Below are positions 13,601-25,258 of a DNA stretch of 64,000 nucleotides, piece by piece (position 1 is the stretch's first letter; the number at the start of each line of letters is the position of its first letter). Both the position numbers and the translations under genes were made by a program. This stretch comes from Deroplatys truncata. Taxonomy: Eukaryota > Arthropoda > Insecta > Mantodea > Mantidae. The notes under the pieces are model-generated. The model saw only the letters and a list, made by a program, of their open reading frames with translations, was not told the DNA's origin and did not search any database. The stretch spans positions 262,827,816 through 262,891,815 of the forward strand of contig CM060975.1 in assembly GCA_030765065.1 (NCBI GenBank). The letters run 5' to 3'.

Positions 13601-13962
13601 GTTACAAGGGTGTCAGAAAGTATTGAAGGTTATTGAAGGTAAGTCCGTAGACACACATCTTTATGGCAAACATAATTGTTTTATTTGAGACATACAGTTA
13701 CGTGTTCCAGTACTTAACGATATAAAACAGTGTCCAGTGCACACGCTGTTAAGAACACTAGGGAATAACAATTTTAAAACTGAACTGAAATGAGGCTATT
13801 ACAGCAGTTACTTATAATTAATTGAATAAATTAACATATGTCCACGTACAGAATTAATAACTCATAATGTAACTGCAGACTTTCAACATAACTTACACGC
13901 GTGTTCAACAGGTTGGTTGAGTGTAAGACATTTTTAGCAATTGCCTGTCTTTGTAAGGTAAG
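10665..13962. other. Unassigned AT-rich DNA with one weak LTR-like candidate
   Basis: I see no coding signal. About 11260-11820 on the minus strand looks faintly LTR-like: it begins TGTTAGGAAATAAGTTTACA, has an ATTGG box and an AATAAAA signal, and ends near CGTTTACACACC. No second copy or clear target duplication was found, so it is not listed separately. The remainder shows nothing recognisable. Confidence 0.4.
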
Positions 13963-14610
13963 ACACTCAAAGTATTCGTCTCCACTTTGGAAAATTATAG
14001 CAGCCCGGTTGTTGGAGGGAAGGAACATTTTTTATTTCGGAGGGAGGGGAGGATATTGAAGTTTGCGTGTTCTGGGGTTTTTCCACACTTATTTATTTTA
14101 AGTTTGCACGTTTTTGAAAATTTCATGAATTTTCAATTTTTTTGTGTTTGCAGAATTGTTTTTGGTGCATTTTGTAGAGCACTTTTTTGTATAATGCCTG
14201 AAGTTGCGGCAAGCATGGGGTTTGATCTGATGGAGAACAAATTATCTATGTAGACAGTTATCAATGTTCTTGTGAACTTCCTCATTAACACCTAAGTTTT
14301 TAGGACTTAATAATTTTTCCTCAATAAGATCAAATTCCATGTTCGCCACCATTTCAGATACTAGCGTTATGCCAAAGCAGATTGCTCTGCCAGATACATA
14401 CAAGATAGTTTTGTGGGCGCCACACATCAAAAGGTTGAAAAATCCGTGAAATTTTCAATAATTATAAGTAACAGGATGAAAAGTATAGAAGAGGCCAGAG
14501 AATATGAGCTGTAATGTTGTTTCTTCTTTCTGCATATTAAGGACGAGAATCTTGTGCCCTTAAACTTAGCTCCAGAATTATTTTAAGTGGAGACGAATAC
14601 TTTCTTGGGT
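13963..14610. repeat. Large imperfect inverted repeat
   Basis: The outer ends match as inverted copies: AAAGTATTCGTCTCCACTT at 13969-13987 returns as its complement near 14586-14604. Inner parts also match: GAAAATTTCA at 14116 pairs with TGAAATTTTC at 14447, and TTTGATCT near 14220 pairs with AGATCAAA near 14328. The arms are each about 300 bases and diverged, with a spacer of roughly 40 bases. The inner arms translate alike (ASMGFDLMENKL and ANMEFDLIEEKL), so a coding fragment may have been duplicated head to head. Confidence 0.6.
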
Positions 14611-14983
14611 GACTGTAGATAACTTCATAATCTGAATGTGAGGAAGTCTCATAGTAGGGAATAGCTATCCCATACTATTCATTAAATAAACGGCATTCTT
14701 CTATACAAATAAGATGTATTACTTCAGGGGAAAATAGAACAAACATGGTTAGCTTTTACCAAACAGAAGTAGCAAGAAACATCGAATCACATGTTCTAAA
14801 AATAGGTAAGCGGTAATGTCCGTTCTTCCACCCCACACTAACAGTAAAGGAGGCGCCAGCGGATATCTTAAGATACGCCCTTACACAGGTTCAGAAATCG
14901 GATGTAGTTCATTTCCTGTGCAATGTATACATTATGACCTCGATAATGTAATACTTCAATTACTGATTACAGGCATCAATGCT
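14611..14983. other. Unassigned flank of the R2 cluster
   Basis: No homology to 28S beyond 14984 and no recognised repeat; this is the non-rDNA flank abutting the first 28S fragment. Confidence 0.4.
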
Positions 14984-14984
14984 G

Positions 14985-15016
<32 letters not shown>

Positions 15017-15050
15017 GGTGTCACTAATTAAATGACGAGGCATTTGGCTA
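14984..15050 (-). rRNA. 28S rRNA fragment, downstream side of the R2 site
   Basis: The minus strand reads TAGCCAAATGCCTCGTCATT and continues through AATTAGTGAC and ATGGATTAACGAGATTCCC to about TGTCCC. This is the conserved 28S sequence immediately downstream of the R2 insertion point. It begins exactly at the TAGCC boundary, where the R2-I 3' end (ending ACTTACATTA) is attached. Only about 67 bases survive before unrelated DNA. It differs from the conserved 28S sequence at several positions, so it is a relic rather than a functional rRNA gene. Confidence 0.85.
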
Positions 15051-15843
15051 TAATGTAAGTGCTAGTGTCTCATTTTCAGGTTGTATGGTAACAGTGACCA
15101 TCCCTCATATAGCAGTTATGAAGTAACATTTTAAGCGAATAAAAATATAACTGACGGTAGTATTAGTTATTAATAGATACTTCTTATATTAATAGTCCTG
15201 AGTGTTAGTAATATTATTTTTGATATTTATGTTGATACTATAATAGTAAAATATAATTAAGATAAGATCATATAAATCCATAGATCTCACAATAATATCA
15301 TAGGCAAAGATCTTCATAAAGTTAGATGTGGTAAATGATCATTCGTTGGCAGTTTCAATAAAGGTACTATGTATATTAAAGTTCTCTTCAAAATATTAAT
15401 GGCCACATGTTTTATCTCTCTATAGGTGAAGCCTATATGCTTGAGAAAGTGGCGAGATTCAGGAGGAACTGAACCTCTAGATCCAAAGACCATCGGTTGA
15501 ATCTCGACTTCATTAAGCTCCGGATGTGTATTCATGCGGGTAACGGATGGGGACTCTCTATTTAGAGACAGCCCCACTTCAGGGAGTAGCGACCCTGCCC
15601 ACGTGAGCTCCAGGATCCTTTGGCCCGGAGGGTAGTACCTGGTTAGGGCCCCCTTGCCCAGGGTTACGGGTGAAGACCCCAAAGGTATATTCAACGGAGA
15701 AGGAATCCTTCAGTATGATGAATATGCGGGAAGGGACACATTAGTAGAAGGAACTCCATAATAAACCCGGGTAGAGGAAACTCGTAAACTGGGTGAAAGT
15801 AATCCTATAAGGGTAGGAGGACCTAAAAGAAATCCCCTCCAGG

Positions 15844-16705
15844 TTGGGGGTTGTGCGTCTGGGTTGGTGTCCCGTCTATGTAAAAACAAAATTCACTCAT
15901 AAGCTTCAGAATAAAAGTAAGCCGGACGGATTTAATAGACACGTCTACAGCAAGAATAAAGTGAAACGATTAGAGATAGCTGATACATTAAATATTCCAA
16001 CCTGGAATGTCAGGGGTCTGTATAATATGGAAGTCGAAATACAAAATGAGTTAATGAAGAAAAACATAAGCATAGCAGTGCTTAGTGAAACAAAAATTAA
16101 GTTAAAGGAAATATTAGATATAGGAGACTATACTCTACTGCAAGGATGGCAAAAAAGCCTTCCTACCGTGAGTCACCAAATATGTAACACACACTGCATC
16201 ACTCAGCAGCACGTGAAAAGCAAATAGGGAATGTGGCAGAGAGGGAACGGCGCCTGCGAGGTAAAATGACTCGAGTCACGTTTTCGCTACCCCTGCTCTA
16301 CTGTATAGTGGAGTGAAACATAAAGTAAGGGCCCAAGCAGGTATTGCCATGATGATAGAGCATAAATGGAAGAAGAATATTACAACGTATACCTTGTATG
16401 ATGAGAGAATTGTGACAATTGGCTTCAAAATACCAAAAGGCCATATGACAGTTAAGTGTGTACAGCCCGGAAGAAGGTAGACTGGAAGAATCAGGTACAT
16501 TTTATACAACATTACAAAACGTAGTCAATAATATTAATAAAACTGTTATAGTATATATCTGTGGAGATTGGAATGCCCGGGTTGGAAATATGGCTTGAAA
16601 CGATATTGTTGGTCAATTCGGAGAAGACAGAATCAACTGTAATGGCATGAAGATGAGAGATTTCTGCGTATGCACTAATTTGAAGATTACTAACACATTC
16701 CATAG
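15844..16705 (+). pseudogene. APE-like endonuclease of the RTE-like element
   Basis: In the intact family this domain nicks target DNA to prime reverse transcription. Visible motifs are WNVRGLYN near 16008-16030, VLSETK near 16080 (catalytic Glu) and CGDWNARVG near 16560-16590. The frame is split by the MITE at 16141-16295 and by later frameshifts, and the C-terminal part with the SDH motif is deleted. It is non-functional. Confidence 0.7.
16141..16295. mobile_element. hAT-like MITE with 8-bp target duplication
   Basis: This 155-bp insertion is flanked by perfect CTCTACTG at 16133-16140 and 16296-16303. The ends are short inverted repeats: left CAAGGATGGCAAAAA, right (complement) CAGGGGTAGCGAAAA. 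An 8-bp duplication with a CAGGGGTxGC-type end is typical of hAT elements. The matching position in copy B (about 30664-30675, ACTCTACTGTATAG) is uninterrupted, so the insertion is specific to copy A. It has no coding capacity. Confidence 0.85.
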
Positions 16706-16913
16706 AAAAAAAATTAACTTGCTAAGTAATAAATCAATACCAAATCTATATTGACAAAAATTAAACCAGTATTTGAAACGGAAACTAGTAAATAAGGAAT
16801 GGCAAGGAAAAAAGAACTGTGTACAAAGGGCTGCAGATGAAGCATTGGGTAAGGACACAATTTGGAAACGAAGAAAAGGATTAAAAATCTGGAAAGAAGA
16901 AATAAACTAAGCT

Positions 16914-17909
16914 TTGAGTGATAAGCAACAAGCTTGTAAGTTACATTTAAAAACAGATGAATCCAAACAGAATTACATAACAGCAAGTAATGTCGCTAAA
17001 GATATAACAATAAGAGCACACAGAGATAGCTGGGATCTATTTGAGAGTAAAGTAGAACATGGCGTATATGGCAGACAAGACTTTGCTTACAAATTATTAA
17101 GAAACTTAAACATCACCGAAAGAGAGAACGCACAAATAGAGATAATATCTGAAGAAAAGTGGATCAAACACTATAAAAAACTTTGGTTTAATCCGAAGGA
17201 AGTAACATCTTATAGACAAGAAATACCCAATGAAAAGATTTATTTTTTAACGTTAGAGGAACTAGAGACAGTTCTGAAGAGCCCAAAAACAAAGAACAAA
17301 ACAAAAAATCAACAGAACCAGTGGGAATAAAGCTGGAATTGATAAAGAATGGGGAATACTACTTAAACTACGCCTTCTACATCTATTAAACACTTGCTGG
17401 ATTACAGTGAGAATTTCTGATAAACGGTGAGAAGCTACAATAATCACCATTTTCAAAAAAAAAAAAAAAAAAAAAAAGAGGAGGAGATCGAAATTAACCC
17501 TCAAGTTACAGAGGTATTAATATATTAAATTCAGCGTATAAAATTTACGCTGGAATATTAAACAAAAGATTAAAGCCAATTGTGCACACATTATTGGAGG
17601 AATAATGTGGATTTAGAAAAGGAAGGTCTTGCAACCACAATATACTCAATGATACAATTAATAGAGAAACGGAGAAAATATAATTCACCTACATATCTGC
17701 CATTTATAGGCCTAGTAAAGGATTTGACAAAGTTGATAGGCGGAAATTATGGGAGACATTAGAGAAACATGGATACCCCATTCATATAATAAATTGTATA
17801 AAAAGTCTATACCAAGGCACCTGTTTTAAGTTCAATAAACCATATTTTAAAGGAGAATGAACGGTAACTAACCAAGGGGTCAGACAAAGGTGTGTATTAT
17901 AGCCTACTC

Positions 17910-17942
<33 letters not shown>

Positions 17943-18330
17943 GGACGACATCTTACGTGGATGGAAAGGATGTGCACCAGTTGAAATATTAATAGAGGGA
18001 AGGAATGTAAATGTTTTAGCCTACGCAGATGATGTAATTATACAAAACGCAGAACAGAATATTCATGAAGCAACCTATATGTTTCACCAGATATGCCAAG
18101 AATATAATTTTAAGATCTCTGCTCCAAAGACCAAGACAATGGCATTCCAAGGTAAACATCCAATAAGAATAAAATTATTTTGGAGAACAATATTTTAGAA
18201 TAAATCCAATATTTCAACTATCTGGGATATGAACTCTCATTTGATGCTGACAGAGACCTGTATAATAAAATGAGTAAATATAAGTTAATGTGTGGTACTA
18301 TAAGAAGAATACTAAAACAAGTTAGACACT
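16914..18330 (+). pseudogene. Reverse transcriptase of the RTE-like element
   Basis: Frame pieces at 16914-17330 (linker with FLTLEELETVLKSPKTK), about 17600-17820 (GFRKGRSCNHNILND, FDKVDRRKLWETL) and 17941-18200 (MDDILRGWKG, AYADDVIIQNAEQN) make up a reverse transcriptase with the YADD catalytic box intact. It is broken by a poly-A run at 17455-17477, by frameshifts and by an AT microsatellite just before MDDIL. The thumb-like end (YLGYELSFDADRDLYNKM) follows at about 18210-18280. Confidence 0.75.
17913..17942 (+). repeat. (AT)n microsatellite inside the RT frame
   Basis: About 15 AT units sit exactly where the RT should read LFNIYMDD. The run adds codons alternating Ile and Tyr without changing the local reading sense. 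It probably grew from the AATATATATGGA coding seed. Confidence 0.85.
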
Positions 18331-18714
18331 CAGCTTAAGTTTTGTAAAGTAATGACAATAGCAGTACTATTGTTCGGCACAGAATTCTGGCTAATACGAT
18401 AAAAACATAATAGGCGTATACACGCTACTGAAATGAAATTTCTAAGATCAGTATTAGGATACACAAGATTATACAAAATTAGAAACCAAGAAATACGGAA
18501 AAATGAAATATATTTGCAATAGAAGATAAAGTTATAGAAAACAGGAAAAATTTGGAAGAACATCTGTAGAGAATAGATAATTCAAGGATACCAAAGGATA
18601 CTCGACTACAGACCAATAGGTTTGAGGCCCAAGAAGACCTAGACTAAGATGGATAGAGGCCGGAACAGGTTGATGGACCTAATCCCTGTCAGGAAGAAGA
18701 TGATGTATATTCAT

Positions 18715-19020
18715 TATTATTTCCTTTAATGGATTATATTTATCCACTTTTTCAAGGAAGGCTCATCTTCATACCTAATGGTGACATCTAATATAGTAGC
18801 CATATTGCCCTTTATAATTACAAGATCAGGTTTCAGGACGATTTCATTTCCTACTTGAAAGGACTGCTCATAATATATCCTTATTTCAGCTGGGTCCCTA
18901 GATTTGATTTTTGCCTTACTTTATTCACTAGGTCATCGTGTCTCTTCATCCGTGCGGGTTTGGTGGAAACGCAAAGACGCAAAATATATCCGTCCGTTTA
19001 CACCACTCCCTTATAATGTG
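18715..19020 (-). pseudogene. R2-I copy A restriction-like endonuclease domain
   Basis: The minus strand reads VSTKPARMKRHDDLVNKVRQ (about 18905-18965) and then LKPDLVIIKGNMATILDVTI with RYEDEPSLKK (about 18745-18840). These are the finger-linked R/KHD stretch and the PD...D...K-type catalytic core of the R2 endonuclease, which cuts the 28S target. The catalytic residues are present here, but the flanks carry stops. A one-base change in the lysine run shifts the frame. The frame would continue at 15520 without the RTE-like insertion. Confidence 0.75.
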
Positions 19021-19559
19021 TGCACGTTTCGTCAATGTCATATTAGTATCGGTTCTCATTAATTTTACAATCCTGGGTTTTAGTTTTTAACATAATTGCT
19101 TCTGTCATTTTTGAAGAAGATAGTATCTATGGTTTTAATAAGCAAGCAGTACCCGCGGAATTGCTATAGAAGCAGTTAACACCTTTGCTTTGCACAGACA
19201 ATTTGCTGAATATTCCCAGTTTTCTTCCTTTGCTTTATATTTGCGCTTGTTAGTAGCATTAATAGTACAAGGACATTCAATATTTGGGGTCGTAGCCCAT
19301 CATCGCTTCCGTTAAATTATTGTTGTTGTCAAAAAGGATCTTTCTAGCTTTCAAATATCAAAGGGAAACCTGGTAAGATAATCTTGGAGTACCAAGTCTA
19401 CCGTCTCTCCTTCTGCTATATATAAATTCATTTGCCGTGGATTTAAGTAAATGGTAGATATGCTAAATATACTGCCTGATATTGTCGTCTATTTGTTTTA
19501 ACACACTGTCGGATAGAGCCTCAATGTTCATAATATACAAAAAGTTGGGGGGTAATATG

Positions 19560-20500
19560 CAATAATAATAACAGTTCTATTTTTTCAGGGTTTGAAAAGC
19601 AGAGCAGCACATCTTTTGACAGCTCCTATAAGACGGTCTTTAATTTTTTTCCAATTTCAATATCCCAAGGTTTGATATCCCGAACCAAATAACGCAATAT
19701 TTCGTCTGGTTGAATAACTGGTACAGGTATATCCCCATCGGTAAGCGAGGGGTTTGCTAGGGCCCAAGATTTCCTTCCTGTAACAATTTTAAAACGAGGT
19801 TTTTATGAGGGAAGCCCCAAGTCCCAATAGATTGAGATGATAATTTAATTCGTCAAGCATGTATTGAATTTCTGATGCTTCCTCTCCTACAAATACTAGG
19901 ACTTCGACAAATGCCAAAATGCGTGGAATTTAATCCTTAAAGCTTACACACTTCTTTATGTCTGTAATGTGTTTTGTAACCCGATACAAAGCTACATTAA
20001 GAAGGGGAGATAGATAGAGGGTCACCTTGTTTAACCCTTCTCTTAATAAATATTTGATGACCATTTTTTAATATAGTGGTGGCGTGTTGTTGTATCTCTT
20101 GTATTAAATCAATCAAATATGGGAGAAAACCTTGGGCCTTTAAACCAGCTGTGATCGCGATATTACTAATTGTATCGAACGCTTTTTCGATATGGACTGT
20201 GGCTAAAGTCAGTCCGGTTGCCTCTTTCCCTTTATTAATCGCTTCAGAAATTGTGGCCATGTTTTAAAATGTTCCATTACCTGTAAATTGGCCTTGTTCA
20301 GAGGCGGTTCTCGCCTTAGTTTTCATTCGGCGACAGAGCAAGCCGGATAAGGTCCTACCATGGAGTCAGTCTATAGATATGGGGCGCCACCCTTTAACCA
20401 CTCCGTTATTACAAAATTCCTTAGGGATAAAAATGGTCTTACTATTTTTTCAAGCTTTTGGGGTATATCCCTGTTAAAAGAATAAGATTAAGAGAATTCG
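19560..20500 (-). pseudogene. R2-I copy A reverse transcriptase
   Basis: Frames include TLATVHIEKAFDTISNIAI and RRVKQGDPLSISPS (19997-20260), a position equivalent to the FADD box near 19900 (AFVEVLVFVGEEA) and the thumb region (VPVIQPDEILRYL, about 19690-19730). Two catalytic positions are lost: the motif A Asp is His (VHIEKAF), and the FADD aspartates are gone. Frameshifts separate the blocks. Confidence 0.75.
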
Positions 20501-22119
20501 CTAATAGAGAGGGGATATTCAATCTGAGTATATGTCTTTAAATTCCATTTATCCCGGCGGCTGTGGACCTCTGTATCAAACGACGTCCAGTTTCCACCTC
20601 CGCCAGGGAGATGAGAGGCAGGCCTAAATTCATTATACTGTGGTTGTAAATTCTCATTCAGTATTAATATTATCACCCCATAATTCGGAATATTGCATAC
20701 TAAGTTGCTCTATTGGAATTTTTCTCCTAGCTTCTTCACCTACACTAATATAATTTAATACTAAATCCGCCAATCTACTAGGACATTTATAAAACATATT
20801 TTGTTGCCTTGTATATAAATAACGTTTATTAGAAGAACTTGGTTTTTTAAAACGATGTTGTCCGTTTCTATGTTCTAACCCCGCCTTTGTTCGGTCCCCC
20901 TGTTTTAAAAATATTATTAATATCTCCTCAAGTGCATCAATAACTGATTAACTTGATCAAATTTGGTATGCATCGAAGCAAGGTGATCCATCTCTGAGCT
21001 AATCTCCTCTAAAATTAAAGCAGTACAAATAAGCTTAATGTGGGTAATATAATTTTAGCTTCATTCTTCCATGATTCTATATCTTCTTGAATGCACTTGT
21101 CGCCAGCTACCCATTCAGGGCATCTCTCATTATAAGGGTCTCTGTGATATTCTGATGACCGTCCATGGTTCTAAGAGGACATGGGCTGTGTTTATGAATT
21201 TCATTAAAATAATGTATCGGTTCTATATTTGGATGTTCGGGAATTGTTATGGCTATTCAGAGACCACAATCTGCGGTATCTGGTTAGGGGCGTGGTGTTG
21301 TACAGCAGCGGTGTGTGAGCAACTTAAATTTTTATCATTCGTAACTAGGTTTTTGGGGTTAAATCAAGGGAATGTCCCTCTTCTTCCCTTAGTTTAGCGT
21401 TTTTATCCGGTGACCTATTTCGATATAATCGATAAATCATCAATTACAATATTCAAGGCGGGAGTAACTATTGTAACTAAGTTATGCATTCCAGAAGGAT
21501 TAAGACAGGAGTTAATCGATTGATCATAATCTTCCCTTATTCCTTGTAATTCTATTTCCGAAGGAGACTCCTGTTTGTTGTCGGGAATTACATCGCTAGA
21601 AATAGAAGTCATAATGATAGTGCTTATTAGTGATGTATTCCTGATATAGTTCGTCACATCAGTTTTTTCCATCCCCTCCATATGAACTTCCTGATCATTT
21701 TGCTGAGCACCTACATTAAAATCTATGTTGTCCGTTCTAATGGATCTGAACGAACCTCAACCACAGTCTCATTCGACAGAATTATATTTTTCTCCGCGAA
21801 GGCCTCCCCTTCAGCAATTGGAAGTGGATCATAACATGTTAACATTTGAGAAATGGAACATATGTCATATTGGACCTCTATATCGACTTCCAAGACACTA
21901 ACAGATTCCTCAGCCTTTAAAAATTCGTCTTCAATTAATTGCCTTCTTTTATGTTTAACCTAGTCTATTGTTTTGTGGGGGTAAATGGGCCTGATTTTCT
22001 TATTTACGGCTGTTTTGCATTCGTATTGAAATGATAATTCTACCTATAACTCGCTGTCCTCAACCGTCCAGACACCTTTATAGGCAACTTTCGTTTTCAT
22101 GGCCTCCAATCTGTTTTCA

Positions 22120-22420
22120 TTTCTAATATTCTTAGGCCTCTTAGCCTCATGTTGACTAAGACCCATTAATGTATTCAACTAAGTTTCACAATTATCGCAT
22201 TTAAAATCATGTTGACGATTATTGATAGTACCAGGACACTTAGGTATGTGGAAGATAGCAGAATGTAGTAGTTCAGAGGTCTTATTACAAAAAGTGCAGC
22301 TATAAAAAAACCCTCCTTATAATGGACACAGTTGAGTGCTTAATATATTCACCCACGAGTGTAAAGAACAGACCGCAGTCTATTGGCTTTACATGAAATG
22401 CCAATAACTGATTTAATATT
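22120..22420 (-). pseudogene. R2-I copy A zinc-finger N-terminus
   Basis: Compared with the better copy at 33525-33884, the minus strand here keeps finger-like remnants with Cys-Cys...His spacing and an HIPKCPGT-like stretch near 22240. R2 proteins use these fingers with the Myb-like domain to bind the 28S target. The frame is interrupted by indels (for example the A run near 22300). Confidence 0.6.
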
Positions 22421-23856
22421 AGCCATTTTTATGCATATTAACTGGCACTATAATGTATCAAATAGTAATATAGTGAAAATGTAAATTAGAGATATTATTA
22501 AATGAAGATGAGTTAAAGCCTTCAATGTCAATTAAAACACCATCATATAAAACATTACAATGTGTGAGATGATAAAAAAATTCATGAATTTGTCAAAGGT
22601 TAAAATATAAAAAAATAAAAAAGTCAATAAATCACAAAGGAGTGAATGATATCTAAAATAAATTGCTGACTATTCAACAAAAATTAAAGTCGACATGTAT
22701 GTATAAAGACGTAACAATAAAAATGCGTTGAGCATATTAGTCATAAAGGATAAATACTTTAAGGGCTTAACAGGTCAATCTTAATATAATGAAATTTGTT
22801 TAAGAACTGCCCAGTGTAAAACAATGATTTTTTTTTAAAAGGTGAGGTTGGTAACGTCACTATCGATGGTGTGTGGGCAGAAACAATGACGATACACCGT
22901 TGGTATATAAACTAATGTAAACAATCCATATGGCCGCTTATAACCAGGAAATTTAACGATGAAATGAAATGTAATACCTAGCGATAAAAAGCGGTACCTA
23001 CGGCTCTAAAATCATCAGTGTAACCACTCGTTAAAATATATATATAATTGTAGAGGGATTATGGTCTCTTCAAAATAGCCCTAGGTTATAAAAGGCATGT
23101 TGGTACTACTAATACATTAAATTACATCATTCGCCATTTACTTCAATGCACAAAGAGTCTTAATCACAATCAACACTTATATACATCAATAGAATTAAAG
23201 GAGAAACCCATAAAGAAATAATCGCAATAAATTTAGTTAAATTCTCTTAGGAGAGAAGGGAACGAGAGTTCTAAAAATAAACACACAATATGACCGATAA
23301 TCATTCCATATTTGGAATAAAGGCAACTGTAATTATTACTGGCTTAACTATAACAATACAGTCATTAATTAAAAGAGAACGATATGTAAAATCAAATGTA
23401 ATATGGAGAAACTTTACCCTTGAACGCAGTAAGGGAAGGAATTCACCTCTCCACTCTTCCTGTTCACACGAACCATTAACCCAAGGAAACCACAAGCGGA
23501 GAACCACAATATTAACTTTTCCCTTAAATTTGATAGACTACTTAATCCATCCACATACTAACACTCGCCAAAAAATTATAAAATTATAACGTGTTATTAT
23601 ATAACGACAGAACTGTTCATAGGTTATTTCATATAAAAACTGTGATTAAACACGGAGCACAAAAATCACTGAATTGTCTTCCGCCGCTATGATCTGGTAC
23701 GGGTGTTACCTAATCCAATTTTCGGATTATTGAAATATCCGTCACCCTGCCCCCTAGAATCCTTTCTTATAATGTTTATTTTAGTGTTATTCCAAGAAAG
23801 GCTACTAACATAAATAATAATTAATACTAAACAAAGAAACTCGAAACTAAAAAGTA

Positions 23857-25258
23857 GTTAAATTCCCGGAAACAAAGCCTCCTTGGCCAATAGTACAGGT
23901 ATACCCTCCGTAATTAGATGCCCTCTCCCAACCCCATCCAGCCCAAAGGCAATCGTCTTCCGGACCCTACGAAGCCGTATTTCGAATTTACTGGGCGAGG
24001 TGAGCGGGAGGTATTGAACCAGAGTTACACAGGTAGGCCGGATGTCGTGGCTATCTTCTAACTTAACCCATTGAACCCATAAATCTGAGTAAAGCTGTTC
24101 TGAGCCATTGGGGTCTCTCTCTCTCTTCCCACCATCAACAATGTATGTATTGGGGGCACATGTTGCGTAAGGTGGGATGGACATTTACGAAACATGTTCT
24201 GACAACGGGAATATAAATAACGTTTCATTGAGGAGCGTATTCTTCTTCCAATACCTTGCGTGATCCTCGGCTTCTCTTTGGTCCTGTGTGTTACATTTCC
24301 CCTCAGTCTTCCCAAACCGGATATAACCCAATCTAGAGCATCGGGAAGCTTCCTTCTCCCGTTCGCTTAGGGTCAACTCATTTAGGGTTCCCCCCAATTT
24401 ACCTAACCCTTGAATGTGTCCGGAAGTTTTAAGGGATAAGATATCGGGTAGCCTCACGTGTTCATAATTCCATGTTACACATATCTCCCTCTCCCGCTAG
24501 CTATCCAGGTAAGCCGGGCCACTTAAGGCCTCTGATGGATCCTCCGTGAGACCTGCAGACTCCGGGCGGTACTCGGATAGGCGTGGACAAGGGCTCTGGT
24601 GGATCTTACACTCCCTCTTGACGAACAGAACTATTATCATCAACAGCCACTTCTAAGTTTTGATCAACATCATCGACCCTAGGCAGACCATTAGCGGCCA
24701 GCTTTTTCCGCTGATATTTAAACCTGTCGATGGTTTTATGGGGAAGTTCCACCTGGATCCTTTCATTAATGGCTGGTTGACCCTCAAAACGAGCATACAA
24801 CTCGACCAACTGGCTAAGATCTTCCTTATACCATCGAGCTTGGCCACTTTCCTTTGGGACCACCTAGTCTAAGCGCTTCTCATTCCGGATGTTCGGATGA
24901 GCAGAACGCTCATGGAATCGCCAGATTCCTTTGAGTCTCAAATGACCTAGCACATTCAGAACACGGAAATGGCAGTTTCACCTGCTCCGGCGGACCAGGA
25001 CACTTGGGAACATGGCATACTACTGAGCGCACCGAGCTAAATGGCCTATTACAAAGCCACAATTATAGTTCACTTCAGTCTAGGATGGTTGGTAACTAGT
25101 CGCTCTGTTACTCACTGAATATTTATCTTTATTTGTTGCCGTGAACAGAATTAAGTTAAATACATTTTTGGGGTCCGTCTTTAACGAAGACCGGCCCCAG
25201 GCATGCCTTCCTCAGAAGGGTACCGCACCCCATCAATCCCCCTAGGAAATGATCAAAG
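23857..25258 (-). mobile_element. R2-II fragment, 5' half
   Basis: The minus strand holds, in order, 5' sequence (25.26-25.1 kb), decayed fingers (about 25.05-24.88 kb), a Myb-like domain at 24606-24863 (ELYARFEGQPAINERIQVEL, PHKTIDRFKYQRKKL), a linker, and the start of the RT at 23858-24184 (RRVRKTIAFGLDGVGRGHL, TEGIPVLLAKEAL). The RT stops abruptly at 23857, where the R2-I copy A 5' end begins. The remaining RT and endonuclease are missing. At the other end it abuts the R1-like element. Confidence 0.8.
24606..24872 (-). pseudogene. R2-II Myb-like DNA-binding domain
   Basis: An 85-codon frame begins VPKESGQARWYKEDLSQLVE and continues through FEGQPAINERI to PHKTIDRFKYQRKKL. The Trp, the spaced helices and the PHKTID...KYQR ending are typical of the Myb domain that follows the zinc fingers in R2 proteins. 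It contributes to sequence-specific DNA binding. It is the best-kept part of this fragment. Confidence 0.7.

Larger units (their letters stand above)
15536..18701 (+). mobile_element. RTE-like APE-type non-LTR element inserted in R2-I copy A
   Basis: The insertion is framed by GATGTGTATTCAT (15523-15535) and GATGTATATTCAT (18702-18714), a 13-bp target duplication with one difference. Removing it rejoins the R2 tail frame (NPLKEIIMNIH to PELNEVEIQPM). Inside are a 5' UTR, an endonuclease part (NVRGLYNMEVEIQNELM, LSETK, GDWNARVG), a linker, RT motifs (GFRKGRSCNHNILND, FDKVDRRKLWETL, AYADDVIIQ) and a tail GAAGAAGATGATG. The frame is broken many times, and part of the endonuclease after about 16700 is missing compared with copy B. 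The clade is tentative: RTE or a close APE-type group. Confidence 0.8.
15051..23855 (-). mobile_element. R2-I copy A, R2-clade element interrupted by an RTE-like insertion
   Basis: On the minus strand, from right to left, there are a 5' region (23.85-22.4 kb), C2H2 fingers (about 22.4-22.1 kb), a Myb-like domain (about 21.95 kb, PHKTIDQ-type motif decayed), a linker, reverse transcriptase (20.7-19.6 kb), a restriction-like endonuclease (19.0-18.7 kb), then a plus-strand insertion, the C-terminal tail (15.52-15.40 kb, QPMVFGSRGSVPPESRHFL) and a 3' UTR ending at 28S. R2 elements copy themselves by target-primed reverse transcription into 28S genes. Stops and frameshifts are frequent and no long frame survives. 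The 3' end meets 28S exactly at the R2 site. Confidence 0.85.

Noticed and set aside
15314-15694. 126-codon minus-strand frame as a gene
   Set aside because: Chimeric reading: the first half is antisense of the RTE-like 5' UTR and the second half is the R2-I tail.
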